Part shown: positions 41,116 through 53,414 of the stretch, in pieces
Numbering within the stretch: position 1 is the stretch's first letter
How the letters are laid out: every line of letters begins with the position of its first letter
Source: Rhabditoides inermis
Lineage: Eukaryota > Nematoda > Chromadorea > Rhabditida > Rhabditidae
NCBI GenBank assembly: GCA_963966185.1
Contig: CAWZYM010000331.1
Span: 2,112,501 to 2,176,500, forward strand
Direction of reading: 5' to 3'
Length of the DNA stretch: 64,000 nucleotides
Made by a program: the position numbers and the translations under genes
Notes under the pieces: generated by a model
Told to the model about the DNA's origin: nothing
What the model saw: only the letters and a program-made list of their open reading frames with translations
Database searches by the model: none

Positions 41116-42171
41116 TTCTCTCTCTCGCTCGCTTAAATTTTATAATATGAGCCAGTGATAACTATAAAGTTTTTTTGTATCTCTAATAAATAAAAATTGT
41201 CAACCAGCTACTGATAGGCTTTTACCGCGGAGTGTGCCGGAGCGCCCTCTATGAGCATACGAGAGAGTGAAAGATCAGAGAGTAGGAGAGAATGCATATC
41301 AGTATCAGTGTTCAATATATTATTATAATTACTGATGTACTGATCGGCTTTGACCGCGGAGGCGCGCGTAGCGTGCCGGAGCGTCCTCTAAAGGCATAGG
41401 AGAGAGTGTAATATCAGAGAGTCGGAGATAATTCATATCAGTAGCAGTGATCAATGCATTCTTACTATTACGGATCTACTGATATATTTTGACCGCGGAG
41501 GCGCGCGGAGCGTGCCGGAGCGCTTTCTATGTGCATACGAGAGAGTGAAAGATCAGAAGGTCGGAGAAAATTCATATCAGTAGCAGTGATCAGTGCATTC
41601 TTACTGTTACTGATCTACTGATATATTTTGACCGCGGAGGCGCGCGGAGCGTGCCGGAGCGCTTTCTATGTGCATACGAGAAAGTGAACGATCAGAGAGT
41701 CGGAGAAAATTCATATCAGTAGCAGTGATCAATGCATTCTTACTATTACTGATCTACTGATATATTTTGACCGCGGAGGCGCGCGGAGCGTGCCGGAGCG
41801 CTTTCTATGTGCATACGAGAGAGTGAAAGATCTTCTACCAAAATTTGCATCTTTTTGTGACCTCTGACGCCGCGCTATCAATTAAATTCCTCTAATCGAC
41901 GCCACTTTTTTGCCCCGCGACGAGAGAGTGTGGCGAGGTGAGAGTGCGCCAGCTGCCAGCCCGTCTGCTGTTAGAGAAAGAGACAGTCAATTGTGCAAAC
42001 GAGCGAGAACATCACCATGCACTACGAAACAGCTCACCACACTCCAATTATATATTCTTCAATAGCTACAATAAAACATTACTATATGCACTCACGTCAT
42101 CCTATAATCAATCAGGGAAGTGAGGCGAGGCAAAATACTATGTAACCTCCTCTTCTCATCCCTCTCTTTTC

Positions 42172-42218
<47 letters not shown>

Positions 42219-45200
42219 CCTCTCTTCCTCTATCTCTCTATTATATATTATGATTTTAAATTAGTGATAAATATGAAGTCTACTTGGATCTAAAATCAAT
42301 AATAATAATTGTTAACCAGCTGCTCATCCCACTCTCTCTTTTTCTTTCTCTCTCTCTCTCTCTCTCTCTCTTTTATATTTTATAATATTAGACCAGTGAT
42401 AACTATAAATTAAACTTGTATCTATAATAAATAGTAATTGTCAACCAGCTACTGAAAGGCTTTTACCGCGGAGTGTGCCGGAGCGCCTTCTATGTACATA
42501 CGAGAGAGTGAAAGATCAGAGAGTAGGAGAGAATGCATATCAGTATCAGTGATCAATATATTATTATAATTACTGATCTACTGATCGGCTTTGACCGCGG
42601 AGGCGCGCGAAGCGTGCCGGAGCGCTTTCTATGTGCGTACGAGATAGTAAAAGATCAGAGAGTAGGAGAGAAGGCATATCAGTATCAGTGATCAGTATAT
42701 TATTATTATTACTGATTTACTGATCGGCTTAGACCGCGGAGGCGCGCGAAGCGTGCCGGAGCGCCTTCTATGTGCATACGAAAAAGTAAAAAAAATCAGA
42801 GAGTCGGAAAAAATGCATATCAGTATCAGTGATCAATGTTTTATTATAATTACTGATGTACTGATCGGCTTAGACCGCGGAGGCGCGCGAAGCGTGCCGG
42901 AGCGCCTTCTATGTGCATACGAAAAAGTAAAAAAATCAGAGAGTCGGAAAAAATGCATATCAGTATCAGTGATCAATGTTTTATTATAATTACTGATCTA
43001 CTGATCGGCTTTGACCGCGGAGGCGCGCGAAGCGTGCCGGAGCGCCCTTTATGTGCATACGCAAGATTAAAAAATCAGAGAGTCAGAGAAAATGCATATC
43101 AGTATCAGTGATCATTGTTTTATTATAATTACTGATCTACTGATCGGCTTTGACCGCGGAGGCGCGCGAAGCGTGCCGGAGCGCCTTCTATGTGCGTACG
43201 AAAGAGTAAAAGATCAGAGAGTCGGAAAAAATGCATATCAGTATCAGTGATCAATGTATTATTATAATTACTGATCTACTGATCGGCTTTGACCGCGGAG
43301 GTGCGCGAAGCGTGCCGGAGCGCCTTTTATGTGCATACGAAAGAGTAAAAAATCAGAGAGTCGGAGAAAATGCATATCAGTATCAGTGATCAATGTTTTA
43401 TTATAATTACTGATCTACTGATCGGCTTTGACCGCGGAGGCGCGCGAAGCGTGCCGGAGCGCCTTCTATGTGCATACGAGAGAGTAAAAAATCAGAGAGT
43501 CGGAGAAAATGCATATCAGTATCAGTGATCAATGTTTTATTATAATTACTGATCTACTGATCGGCTTTGACCGCGGATGCGCGCGAAGCGTGCCGGAGCG
43601 CCTTCTATGTGCATACGAGAGAGTAAAAAATCAGAGAGTCGGAGAAAATGCATATCAGTATCAGTGACCAATGTTTTATTATAATTACTGATATACTGAT
43701 CGGCTTTGACCGCGGAGGCGCGCGAAGCGTGCCGGAGCGCCCTCTATGTGCATACGAAAGAGTAAAAAATCAGAGAGTCAGAGAAAATGCATATCAGTAT
43801 CAGTGATCATTGTTTTATTATAACTACTGATCTACTGATCGGCTTTGACCGCGGAGGCGCGCGAAGCGTGCCGGAGCGACATCTATGTGCATACGAGAGT
43901 GTGAAAGATCAGAGAGTAGGAGAAAAGGCATATCAGTATCAGTGATCAATGTATTATTATAATTACTGATCTACTGATCGGCTTTGACCGCGGAGGCGCG
44001 CGAAGCGTGCCGGAGCGCTCTATGTGCATACGAGAGTGTGAAAGATCAGAGAGTAGGAGAAAAGGCATATCAGTATCAGTGATCAATGTATTATTATTTA
44101 CTGATCTACTGATCGGCTTTGACCGCGGAGGCGCGCGAAGCGTGCCGGAGCGCTTTCTATGTGCATACGAGAAAATGAAAGATCAGAGAGTCGGAGAAAA
44201 TGCATATCAGTAGCAGTGCTCAATATATTCGTATTATTACTGATCTACTGATCGACTTGGACCGCGGAGGCGCGCGGAGCGTGCCGGAGCGCCCTCCATG
44301 TGCATACGAGAGAGTAAAATATCAGAGAGTAGGAGAAAATGCATATCAGTATCAGTGATCATTATATTGTTATTTTATTACTGATCTACTGATAGGCTCT
44401 GACAGCGGAGCGTGCCGGAGCGCCTTCTATGAGCGTAGTAAATACATCTGTAGAAAAGCAGTCAACCAGATACTATCAACCAGATACTGATAAACTGTGA
44501 CACTTTCTAATTATTTGAAACTACTGAAAAATAGAAAAAAAAGGAAATGAATAAAGATCAGTCATCTACTGAAAGACTGACGACAGCACTTCTAGAACAT
44601 TTCCTAATAGCACATCCAGAGCACATTTCAAGTCAATTATTAGTTCCGTGATAACTAATCATTGTCAACCAGCTACTGATAGAGTTTGACCGCTGAGGCG
44701 CGCGGAGCGGCTGTCTGTGATCAAAGGCGGGAGTAGATATTTTATAATATTAGATCCGTGATAACTAATCATTGTCAACCAGCTACTGATAGAATTTGAC
44801 CGCTGAGGCGCGCGGAGCGGCTGTTTGTGATCAGAGGCGAGAGTAGATATTTTATAATATTAGATCCGTGATAACTAATCATTGTCAACCAGCTACTGAT
44901 AGAATTTGACCGCTGAGGCGCGCGGAGCGGCTGTCTGTGATCAAAGGCGGGAATAGAGATTTTATAATATTAGATCCGTGATAACTTATCATTTTCAACC
45001 AGCTACTGATAGAATTTGACCGCTGAGGCGCGCGGAGCGGCTGTCTATGATCAAAGGCGGGAATAGAGATTTTATAATATTAGATCCGTGATAACTAATC
45101 ATTGTCAACCAACTACTGATAGAATTTGACCGCTGAGGCGCGCGGAGCGGCTGTCTGTGATCAAAGGCGAGAGTAATTACTGATCTACTGGTAGAGTTTT

Positions 45201-45799
45201 ATCGCGGAGGCGCGCGGAGCGTGCCGGAGCGCCTTCTATGTGCATACGAGAGTGAAATATCAGAGAGTCGGAGAAAATGCAAAACAGTATCAGTGATCAA
45301 TATATCTTTTTTTTATCCACTGATAGGCTTTGACCGCGGAGGCACGCGGTAGCGTGCCGGAGCGCCTTCTAGAGCAAAGAGAGAGAGAAAGAGACAGAGA
45401 GAGACAGAGAGACAGAGAGACAGAGAGACAGAGAGAGAGAGAGAGAGAGGGGGGGGGGGAGAGAGAGAGAAGGAAGAGGAGAAACGGAAAGTGTAGTTTA
45501 GTTATGACATATTTATCACTCATATACCGATAGTCTTCAACTGCATCTCGGAGCGCCTTCTATGAGCATAGGTGAGATAATATCAGTCGAGAATCAAAAA
45601 TTATCAACCAGCTACTGTTAGACATTGACACTGTTCAAACATTTGATAATACTGTAATTTAAAATTAAAGAAATACAACAAAGATCTCTCATTTTTGGAA
45701 AGCTCTGACAACAACACTTTTAGCACAGCTCCTAATAGCACTACCAGACCACGTCAATCTATATATCAATCGATAGATAGTTTTCTCCCTCTCTTTTTC

Positions 45800-45841
<42 letters not shown>

Positions 45842-47920
45842 CGTCTCTCTCTCTTTTATTTGATGATATAAGATCAGTGATAACTATAAAATCTACTCGG
45901 ATCTATAATAAATGATACCTCTCAACCAGCTACTGATAGGATTTGACCGCGGAAGCGCGCGAAGCGTGCCGGAGCGCTTTCTATGTGCATACGAGAAAGT
46001 GAACGATCAGAGAGTCGAAGAAAATTCATATCAGTAGCAGTGATCAATATATTCTTATTTTTACTGATCTACTGATATACGTTGACCGCGGAGGCGCGCG
46101 AAGCGTGCCGGAGCGCTTTCTATGTGCATACGAGAAAGTGAACGATCAGAGAGTCGGAGAAAAGTCATATCAGTAGCAGTGATCAATATATTCTTATTTT
46201 TACTGATCTACTGATATACTTTGACCGCGGAGGCGCGCGAAGCGTGCCGGAGCGCTTTCTATGTGCATACGAGAAAGTGAACGATCAGAGAGTCGGAGAA
46301 AATGCATATCAGTAGCAGTGATCAAAATATTCTTATTTCTACTGATCTACTGATATACTTTGACCGCGGAGGCGCGCGAAGCGTGCCGGAGCGCTTTCTA
46401 TGTGCAAACGAGAAAGTGAACGATCAGAGAGTCGGAGAAAATGCATATCAGTAGCAGTGATCAAAATATTTTTATTTTTACTGATCTACTGCTATACTTT
46501 GACCGCGGAGGCGCGCGGAGCGTGCCGGAGCGCTTTCTATGTGCATACGAGAGAGTGAAAGATCAGAGAGTCGGAGAGAATGCATATCAGTAGCAGTGAT
46601 CAATATATTATTATAATTGCTGATCTACTGATCGACTTTGACCGCGGAGGCGCGCGAAGCGTGCCGGAGCGTCTTCTATGTGCATACGAAAGAGTAAATA
46701 ATCAGAGAGTCGGAGAAAATGCATATCTGTATCAGTGATCAATGTATTATTATAATTACTGATCTACTGATATACTTTGACCGCGGAGGCGCGCGAAGCG
46801 TGCCGGAGCGCTTTCTATGTGCATACGAGAAAGTGAACGATCAGAGAGTCGGAGAAAAGTCATATCAGTAGCAGTGATCAATATATTATTATAATTGCTG
46901 ATCTACTGATCGACTTTGACCGCGGAGGCGCGCGGAGCGTGCCGGAGCGCTTTCTATGTGCATACGAGAGAGTGAAAGATCAGAGAGTCGGAGAGAATGC
47001 ATATCAGTAGCAGTGATCAATATATTATTATAATTGCTGATCTACTGATCGACTTTGACCGCGGAGGCGCGCGAAGCGTGCCGGAGCGTCTTCTATGTGC
47101 ATACGAAAGAGTAAATAATCAGAGAGTCGGAGAAAATGCATATCTGTATCAGTGATCAATGTATTATTATAATTACTGATCTACTGATCGGCTTTGAACG
47201 CGGAGGCGCGCGGAGCGTGCCGGAGCGCCTCCTATGTGCATACGAGAGAGTGAAATATCAGAGAGTCGGAGAAAATGCAAAACAGTATCAGTTATTTTCT
47301 ATCAGTAGATCAGTAATCTATATTATTATTTTTGATTTACTGATCGGCTTTGACCGCAGAGGCGCGCGGAGCGTGCCGGAGCGCTTTCTATGTGCATACG
47401 AGAAAGTGAACGATCAGAGAGTCGGAGAAAAGTCATATCAGTAGCAGTGATCAATATATTATTATAATTGCTGATCTACTGATCGACTTTGACCGCGGAG
47501 GTGCGCGAAGTGTGCCGGAGCGCCTTCTAGAGCAAAGGAGAAAGAGGGAGAAAGAGAGAGAAGCGGAGAAACGGAAAGTGTAGTTCAGTTATGACATAGT
47601 TATCACTCATATAGCGATAGTCTTCGGCTGCATCTCTGAGCGCATACTATGAGCATAGGTGAGATAATATCAGTCGAAAAGCAAAAATTATCAACCAGCT
47701 ACTGATAGACTGTGACACTGTTCGAACATTTGATGATACTGTAATTCAAATTCAAGGAAATACAATAAAGATCACTCATTTTGAGAAGGCTCTGACAACA
47801 GCACTAGCACAGCCCCTAATAGCACTTCCAGAGCACATATCAAGTCAATCTACATATCACTCGATAGATAATTTTCTCCTCTGTTTCATACCTATATTTC
47901 TAGCGCGCGAAGCGCGCTAG
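40047..47920 (+). repeat. Satellite unit 6, composite with an internal junction
   Basis: Module 40047-40890, CT tracts, and 139-bp monomers to 41832. An abrupt jump into the middle of another module copy follows (41833-42140). Then come CT tracts, about fourteen monomers (42440-44400), a partial terminal module, and a short 110-bp array (44642-45175). A GA tract (45362-45472), a second terminal-like part, more monomers (45930-47520) and the terminal hairpin at 47900-47920 complete it. Confidence 0.8.
44642..45175 (+). repeat. Second 110-bp satellite array, five copies
   Basis: Same 110-bp monomer as at 24.4-25.9 kb. It is joined directly to a truncated terminal module on the left and to 139-bp monomers on the right. 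Confidence 0.9.
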
Positions 47921-49180
47921 TCGCTAGTATGTGTAAAATGCCCTATGGTGTCTGTCCATACATCGCTCTACCGCGCCACCCACTTCTCCTATCTAGCCAA
48001 ACGTGACATCGGTCCGATGGTCTCGGTCCCGAGATGCAGGATTCCAATTTTCAGCTCGTTATCTCTCATATCCGCGGAGCTATAAGCTTCAGAAAGTCCG
48101 ACGAAATAGCGCGTAATCAGAGAGAGTCAGACACAAAAGCGGCGAAATAGTGTGTCAGATGAAGAGACGGGTCACTGGCAAATCGGGTGCGGCGAGTAGA
48201 CCTTACAAGAACGAGTACTGCGAATCGCAGACTTCAGCTATCGAAAAACGGTTTTCACGTCACTCCTCTACACTCCCTCACCTACAAATCTGCTCGTAAT
48301 CTTTTTATAAATCTTCCTGGTTTCCTTTCACGAAGTGATTTAGTCGAGGCGAGGCGACACCAAACAGTTGTCGCGGGCTGTTCAAGAAAACTAGGCAATC
48401 GTGTAAGGTCTCCCTTTACTACAACATGCAAATAGGTGGCCACTACACTTCTACCGAAATTGGCATCTTTTTGTGACCTCTGACGCCTGCAATCAATTAA
48501 ATTCCTCTAACCGACGTCGTTTTATTGCCCCGCGACGAGAGAGTGTGGCGAGGTGAGAGTGCGCCAGCTGCCAGTCTGTCTGATGTCAGAGAAAGAGATA
48601 ATAATAATAATTTATTACAGTTCACACTGTGCCACACACAAAATATGATGAAAAATGGAGGAAAAAAATCAATGCAACAAATAAGTGCGTATCAATCTGT
48701 AAAACCAGCAGTTTCAACTAATACCCACCCCTGCCTGGAGGTGGCGAGGGAGAGTGGGCGGAGGAACCCGAGTGAGTACATGAGGAGGCAATGCACTCTG
48801 GGGCAGGCACCAGTTTCCACCACGGTAACGTCTCGATAGCAACACTCTAGAATCAAAGGGAGGGGAAAATTGCATCTGATCATATAAGGCATCATAAGGA
48901 AATGAATGTGATCGGGTGTCGTGTGCTAGTGTGAATGGTAGGGGGCTCGAGATGGGGCAAAGACGTGTATGATGTTGTCGTTGGTGGTTCTTGTTGTTGA
49001 GATTGTGCAGAGTGTGCGCCAAGGATGGATGGATCGTGTGCCCTCGATGAGAATGGACTCGAGCCCGCGCGGCCGAAGAGAAGCGTGTGACAGCCGACGG
49101 TGAACACAGCGACATGCCTTACCAGCACAACTCACCCGTGGATCAAAGAAACATAAGAGAAAAAATCGAAAGGGTGAGAG

Positions 49181-51985
49181 TCAGTTTGCCAGACTGAGCA
49201 CTCTAGTGAGATCGATTTTCTCGAGCGAATTTCGGAATATGTTGGAATTTTGCGCAGTGAAAAGACGAGGGTACGCTTTAGTTAGAGTGCAAATGTTCCT
49301 GGCTGTTCGGAGAGTGAAGTAGTTGTGCCTAACTGTATTGCGAGTCGAATGTATTCTCAGAGCAAATGAACCATTCCTGCCACGTGTAGGTTTCAACTTG
49401 AAGTACTGTGAGAATCGCGCGGCTGTTTCGTTGCGTCGCATTTTGAAAGCGAGCGTAAGATCAATGGCGGCGCGGCGTTCGCACAATGTACGTAAACCGA
49501 GAATACGTGACCGAAATGCATAGGGTGGCATCGACTGTGGGTAACCACTATCAGGATACACTCTATAAAACACTAGTCTTGTCCAATACCTCTGAACGCG
49601 CTCTAGCTCTCGTATGTCTTTCAACAAATATGGGTTCCAAACACTGCTGGCAAAGTCCAGCACAGGTAGTACATAGCTCTTAAACAGATTCATAAGAACT
49701 ACGCGGTTGGTGGATGTCACAGTACGAGCAAGCAAGCGAGCGCGAGTCATAGCCATTTTGGCACGCGCGGACGAATTTACAGTGGGAGTGATAGTGGAGG
49801 AGACAGTGAGACCGAGGTCGCGCACTTGGTCGCACGCAGTGAGAGGCGCGCCGCCGAGAGTGTACCCGGTGCGCGGGTTGCGCGTACCTATGTGCACTAC
49901 GGAACACTTGTTGCTAGCAAGCTCTAACTGCCACTCGGTAGCCCAGGCTATAATGCGGTCAATAGTCAATTGCAGAGCAGCGGTGCGAATTGCTTTGGTC
50001 TTGCTATCAAAACACGTGTAAATTTTGATGTCATCCGCAAAAATACGTATCTTAATATCATGTGCGACAACATTTTCAATACCAATCAAGTAGATTATGA
50101 ATAGAACTGGACCTAAGACACTGCCTTGTGGTACACCCGAGGGAGACTCTAGAGAATGAGAAAGAGAGTCGCCTACTTTCACTCGGAACGAGCGGTCCAT
50201 CAGAAACGATCTCAACCACTCTAACAGACTGCCCTTAATTCCAACTGATTCGCACTTATGTAACAATTTGGGAATAGACACACGATCAAAAGCCTTTCTA
50301 AAATCGAAATATATGACATCTACCCACTGCTTATTTGAAGTTGCTGTCGTCCAATCGTCAAAAGAGGCTAGCATTTGAGTCGTTACTGATCTGCCGGCTC
50401 GAAAACCATACTGCTCAGGTGGTAAGATAGAGCGGCTCTCAAGAAAATCTACTAACAACTTCCGAATATGCCGCTCTAGTATTTTGCTGGGTGTGCAACA
50501 GATAGCAATTGGACGATAGCTCGATACAAGAGAGGGGTCGTTGCCGTTCTTGTGAATGGGTGTGACTATCGCGGACAACCATAAACGGGGAACTTGACAT
50601 AAGGAAAGTGAGAAATTAAAGACAATGGAGAGCGGGAGACACAGTTCTGATGCGCATTCCTTATAAAAACGCTGCGGAATTCCGTCAGAACTAAGCGAAC
50701 ATGACAATTTGAGATTGCGCAGAATGGGTAACAATTGATGTGGCATGATGAGTGGAATGGACAGCGAATCGGTTGTGCGCGAAATAACAGAAGGTGAGTC
50801 ACCATCGTCGCGAGTATAGACGGAAGCAAAGTAATCAGCGAAAGCGGCAGCCTTGCATTTGTCAGTGACCAGCGGGTCTGACCCATTGGACATGCGGTGC
50901 GGTAGGGTGCGTTTCGGCTTGATCAGAGAGCCCACATATGCATGGAAGGAGCGGGAACCAAGTAAATATTTTTGTTGGGCTAGATTACGCGAAAACTTTT
51001 TCAAATGTGCAGTAAGATTATTTGATACTTTCGCGAAAAGACGATCGTGGACCATACCCGCATTGAATAGACGCAGCTTCTGTTCAAAAAGATTGCGGAT
51101 ATGCTGGGGATAGGCTGACCACTTAGTCTTGCGAATAGAGAAGGGCACGTACACAGCAAAGAGACAAACTACAAACATACAAAACCGAGAATACAAATCA
51201 TCAATATCCGAAAAACCAGTAAACAATTTACACCAGTCACAACTACGAAGGGCATTGCGGATAGATTCAAAGTCGGCTTTACCGAAACTGGGATACGGTA
51301 GCGCTACTATGCTATCGGGAGAGAATGAAAAACGCGCTTCGAGGGAATTGTGATCAGAAGATGAGAAAGGCGCACTCACACACGCAGACATTACGAGAGA
51401 GGGATTGTCGGTCAAAAGCCAATCTATGCAACGATTGATGCGCGTGGGAGAGAGAATGCAATGAGATAGACCCGCGGAATCAAACAACTCGCCAAAGCGT
51501 TTACCCTTTGCGAGGGTATCGATCTCGGAAATATCAATATTGAAATCACCCGAAAGTATCACAGACCGATTACACGAGGACAGATCAGAAATGATATCAA
51601 TAAGAGACTCATCATTCGCGGAAGTGGTACTAGGAGGGCGGTAGACACCAATGACACGAATGTCGAGAGAGCGAGAGGACACATCGACACACACAACATC
51701 ACATGAACAGCGAGAGACTATTGAGACACGGGAAACACACAAAGAATCTTTACAGAGAATAAGAATTCCACCGCCACGTGAGTTACGGTCCTTCCGGAAA
51801 GTGGCATAAGGTAGATCGGAAATGAGAGAGGAATCAGGCATAGACTTATCAAGAAATGTTTCAGTGATTACAAGAATATCAGGGCGGTTTAGAGATAAAT
51901 ATGCATGAAGGTCTGGTAATTTGTTTTTGATGGAGCGGGCATTAAAACATACAAAGAACAATGTGGTGGTGGGTGTGTGTGGCAC
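49181..51985 (-). CDS. LINE ORF2: apurinic-type endonuclease and reverse transcriptase
   Basis: About 934 residues. The N-terminal endonuclease shows FNARS near residue 14, E42 (ITET), GDFN at 146-149 and SDHN at 210-213. The RT has SSYRPIAICC, YGFRAGRSVTTQML, FDFRKAFDRV, GVPQGSVLGP and the catalytic FADD at 649-652. A C-terminal LERVQRYWTRLVF region follows, as in CR1/Jockey elements. There is no RNase H domain. The frame opens with GTG overlapping the ORF1 stop (TAGTG). The first ATG in frame lies inside the endonuclease, so expression probably needs reinitiation, frameshifting or a non-ATG start. The product nicks target DNA and copies element RNA at the nick. Confidence 0.9.
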   Translation of the reverse strand: MPHTPTTTLFFVCFNARSIKNKLPDLHAYLSLNRPDILVITETFLDKSMPDSSLISDLPYATFRKDRNSRGGGILILCKDSLCVSRVSIVSRCSCDVVCVDVSSRSLDIRVIGVYRPPSTTSANDESLIDIISDLSSCNRSVILSGDFNIDISEIDTLAKGKRFGELFDSAGLSHCILSPTRINRCIDWLLTDNPSLVMSACVSAPFSSSDHNSLEARFSFSPDSIVALPYPSFGKADFESIRNALRSCDWCKLFTGFSDIDDLYSRFCMFVVCLFAVYVPFSIRKTKWSAYPQHIRNLFEQKLRLFNAGMVHDRLFAKVSNNLTAHLKKFSRNLAQQKYLLGSRSFHAYVGSLIKPKRTLPHRMSNGSDPLVTDKCKAAAFADYFASVYTRDDGDSPSVISRTTDSLSIPLIMPHQLLPILRNLKLSCSLSSDGIPQRFYKECASELCLPLSIVFNFSLSLCQVPRLWLSAIVTPIHKNGNDPSLVSSYRPIAICCTPSKILERHIRKLLVDFLESRSILPPEQYGFRAGRSVTTQMLASFDDWTTATSNKQWVDVIYFDFRKAFDRVSIPKLLHKCESVGIKGSLLEWLRSFLMDRSFRVKVGDSLSHSLESPSGVPQGSVLGPVLFIIYLIGIENVVAHDIKIRIFADDIKIYTCFDSKTKAIRTAALQLTIDRIIAWATEWQLELASNKCSVVHIGTRNPRTGYTLGGAPLTACDQVRDLGLTVSSTITPTVNSSARAKMAMTRARLLARTVTSTNRVVLMNLFKSYVLPVLDFASSVWNPYLLKDIRELERVQRYWTRLVFYRVYPDSGYPQSMPPYAFRSRILGLRTLCERRAAIDLTLAFKMRRNETAARFSQYFKLKPTRGRNGSFALRIHSTRNTVRHNYFTLRTARNICTLTKAYPRLFTAQNSNIFRNSLEKIDLTRVLSLAN

Positions 51986-52863
51986 TAGTGGAAAACCTGG
52001 TCGGACTGCTGCTCACCCTGCATCTGCACATCTCCCCCGCCAGTCTCCATGGGAGAAGGGGTCGGCTGGGAAGAGGCAGTGGGCACGGCAGGCAACGGAG
52101 GGAAGGCAGACACGCTGGCAGACGAGAACGACGGGAGACGACGAGAGGCAGCGACAAAGGGGCGGGGAGTGAGAGGAGGGTTAGCAGTACCAGACTTACC
52201 GGGGCGCGGAAGGGTGGCGCGGAGGGAGGGAATGTCGTTCCGGAGAACAACCTGACCAGCGTACACGACGTAGTCCTGCTTGGTCCTCTCCCTCGTCTCC
52301 TTGCACTTCTTGCGGAGCTCTCGGTCTCGCTTCAGCTGCTCATCCGGAAGAGACTCCCGGATGAAGATACCGCGCACCTTGTCACGGTTCTTCTGGTACG
52401 CCGAGACGAACGCGGACGCCCCGCGCGAGCTGCTGAACACCACCTTGGTGGTGCGGGTCTGGCCGGAGCCCATGCGGTAGACGTCGAGCACCCTGTACTC
52501 CACTCCGAGAATGTTGGCGATGGTCGTCACCCTGTGGTGGTCATCGCTCACGCGGTCCTGCGGCTGCTCGAACCTAGACTCGTGCAATCCGAGAATCACA
52601 GCACAGTGAGAACGGTTGTTCTCGTTGACCTCCTCTCTCGCAATCGCCCGCGCGGTATCACGATCGATGCCAGGGGCTGCGAGACGAGAGAGAACAAGGG
52701 AACACGTCTGAAGAACACGGCGCGCGTACAGGGGAATGTCATCCTTGTCGATCATAGAGTCAATGGCACAACGGAGATCCTCCACCTCAGATCGGTCCTC
52801 CACATCAGGAGACGTGAGGGCCCGCTTTGGCGGAGGGTGGGGCACGACGACAGGGGGAGACAT
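51985..52863 (-). CDS. LINE ORF1 protein
   Basis: 292 residues, starting with ATG at 52863 and ending at the TAG shared with ORF2. The N-terminus is acidic (VEDLRCAIDSMIDKDD). The middle has a basic, probably RNA-binding part (TTKVVFSSSRGASAF, then RKKCKETRERTKQ), and the C-terminus is Pro/Ser-rich. I see no CCHC knuckle. In related LINEs the ORF1 protein coats element RNA. The assignment rests on position and composition more than on a recognised fold. Confidence 0.75.
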   Translation of the reverse strand: MSPPVVVPHPPPKRALTSPDVEDRSEVEDLRCAIDSMIDKDDIPLYARRVLQTCSLVLSRLAAPGIDRDTARAIAREEVNENNRSHCAVILGLHESRFEQPQDRVSDDHHRVTTIANILGVEYRVLDVYRMGSGQTRTTKVVFSSSRGASAFVSAYQKNRDKVRGIFIRESLPDEQLKRDRELRKKCKETRERTKQDYVVYAGQVVLRNDIPSLRATLPRPGKSGTANPPLTPRPFVAASRRLPSFSSASVSAFPPLPAVPTASSQPTPSPMETGGGDVQMQGEQQSDQVFH

Positions 52864-52927
52864 AGGAACAGAAGGTCAAAGAAGAGAGGCGCGCGAGAAA
52901 ATAGAGAAAAATCACCACCCAGAACGG

Positions 52928-53157
52928 GTCAGAGGGCGCGAGTGGTCAGAGGGCGCGAGTGGTCAGAGGGCGCGAGTGGTCAGAGGGCGCGAGTGGTCAG
53001 AGGGCGCGAGTGGTCAGAGGGCGCGAGTGGTCAGAGGGCGCGAGTGGTCAGAGGGCGCGAGTGAGTCAGAGGGCGCGAGTGGTCAGAGGGCGCGAGTGGT
53101 CAGAGGGCGCGAGTGGTCAGAGGGCGCGAGTGGTCAGAGGGCGCGAGTGGTCAGAGG
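52928..53157 (-). repeat. 17-bp tandem repeats in the LINE 5' region
   Basis: About 13 copies of TCAGAGGGCGCGAGTGG (plus-strand form), with one variant-length copy near 53062. By position they resemble the 5' monomers that act as promoters in some LINEs; that role is inference. They end exactly at the satellite flank. Confidence 0.9.
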
Positions 53158-53367
53158 AACAGTCAATTGTGCAAATGAGCGAGAGTATCACCATGCACTA
53201 CGAAACAGCTCACCACACTCCAACAAACTATTTTCTGAGCACATACAATAAAACAATACTATATGCACTCACGTCATTCTATATTCAATCATAGAAGTGA
53301 GGCGAGGCGAAATACTATGTAACCTCTTTTTCTCATCTCTTTCCTTTACTTATTCCTATCTTCTTAC

Positions 53368-53414
<47 letters not shown>

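Larger units (their letters stand above)
48599..53158 (-). mobile_element. Full-length CR1/Jockey-group LINE, apparently intact
   Basis: On the minus strand the element has a 5' region with 17-bp repeats (52928-53157), ORF1 (52863-51985), ORF2 (51985-49181), a 3' UTR, and a (TTA)n tail at 48599-48613. It splits the satellite module between GAAAGAGA and ACAGTCAATTG, so the empty site can be read from the other units. No target duplication longer than one or two bases is evident. Neither ORF has a stop, so insertion may be recent. Confidence 0.9.

Noticed and set aside
49323..51353. Plus-strand frames at 49.3-51.4 kb
   Set aside because: They are antisense shadows of the intact LINE ORF2.
51921..53294. 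Plus-strand frames with repeated SEGASGQRARVVRGREW
   Set aside because: They are antisense to LINE ORF1 and translate the 17-bp 5' repeats (51 nt per three copies).
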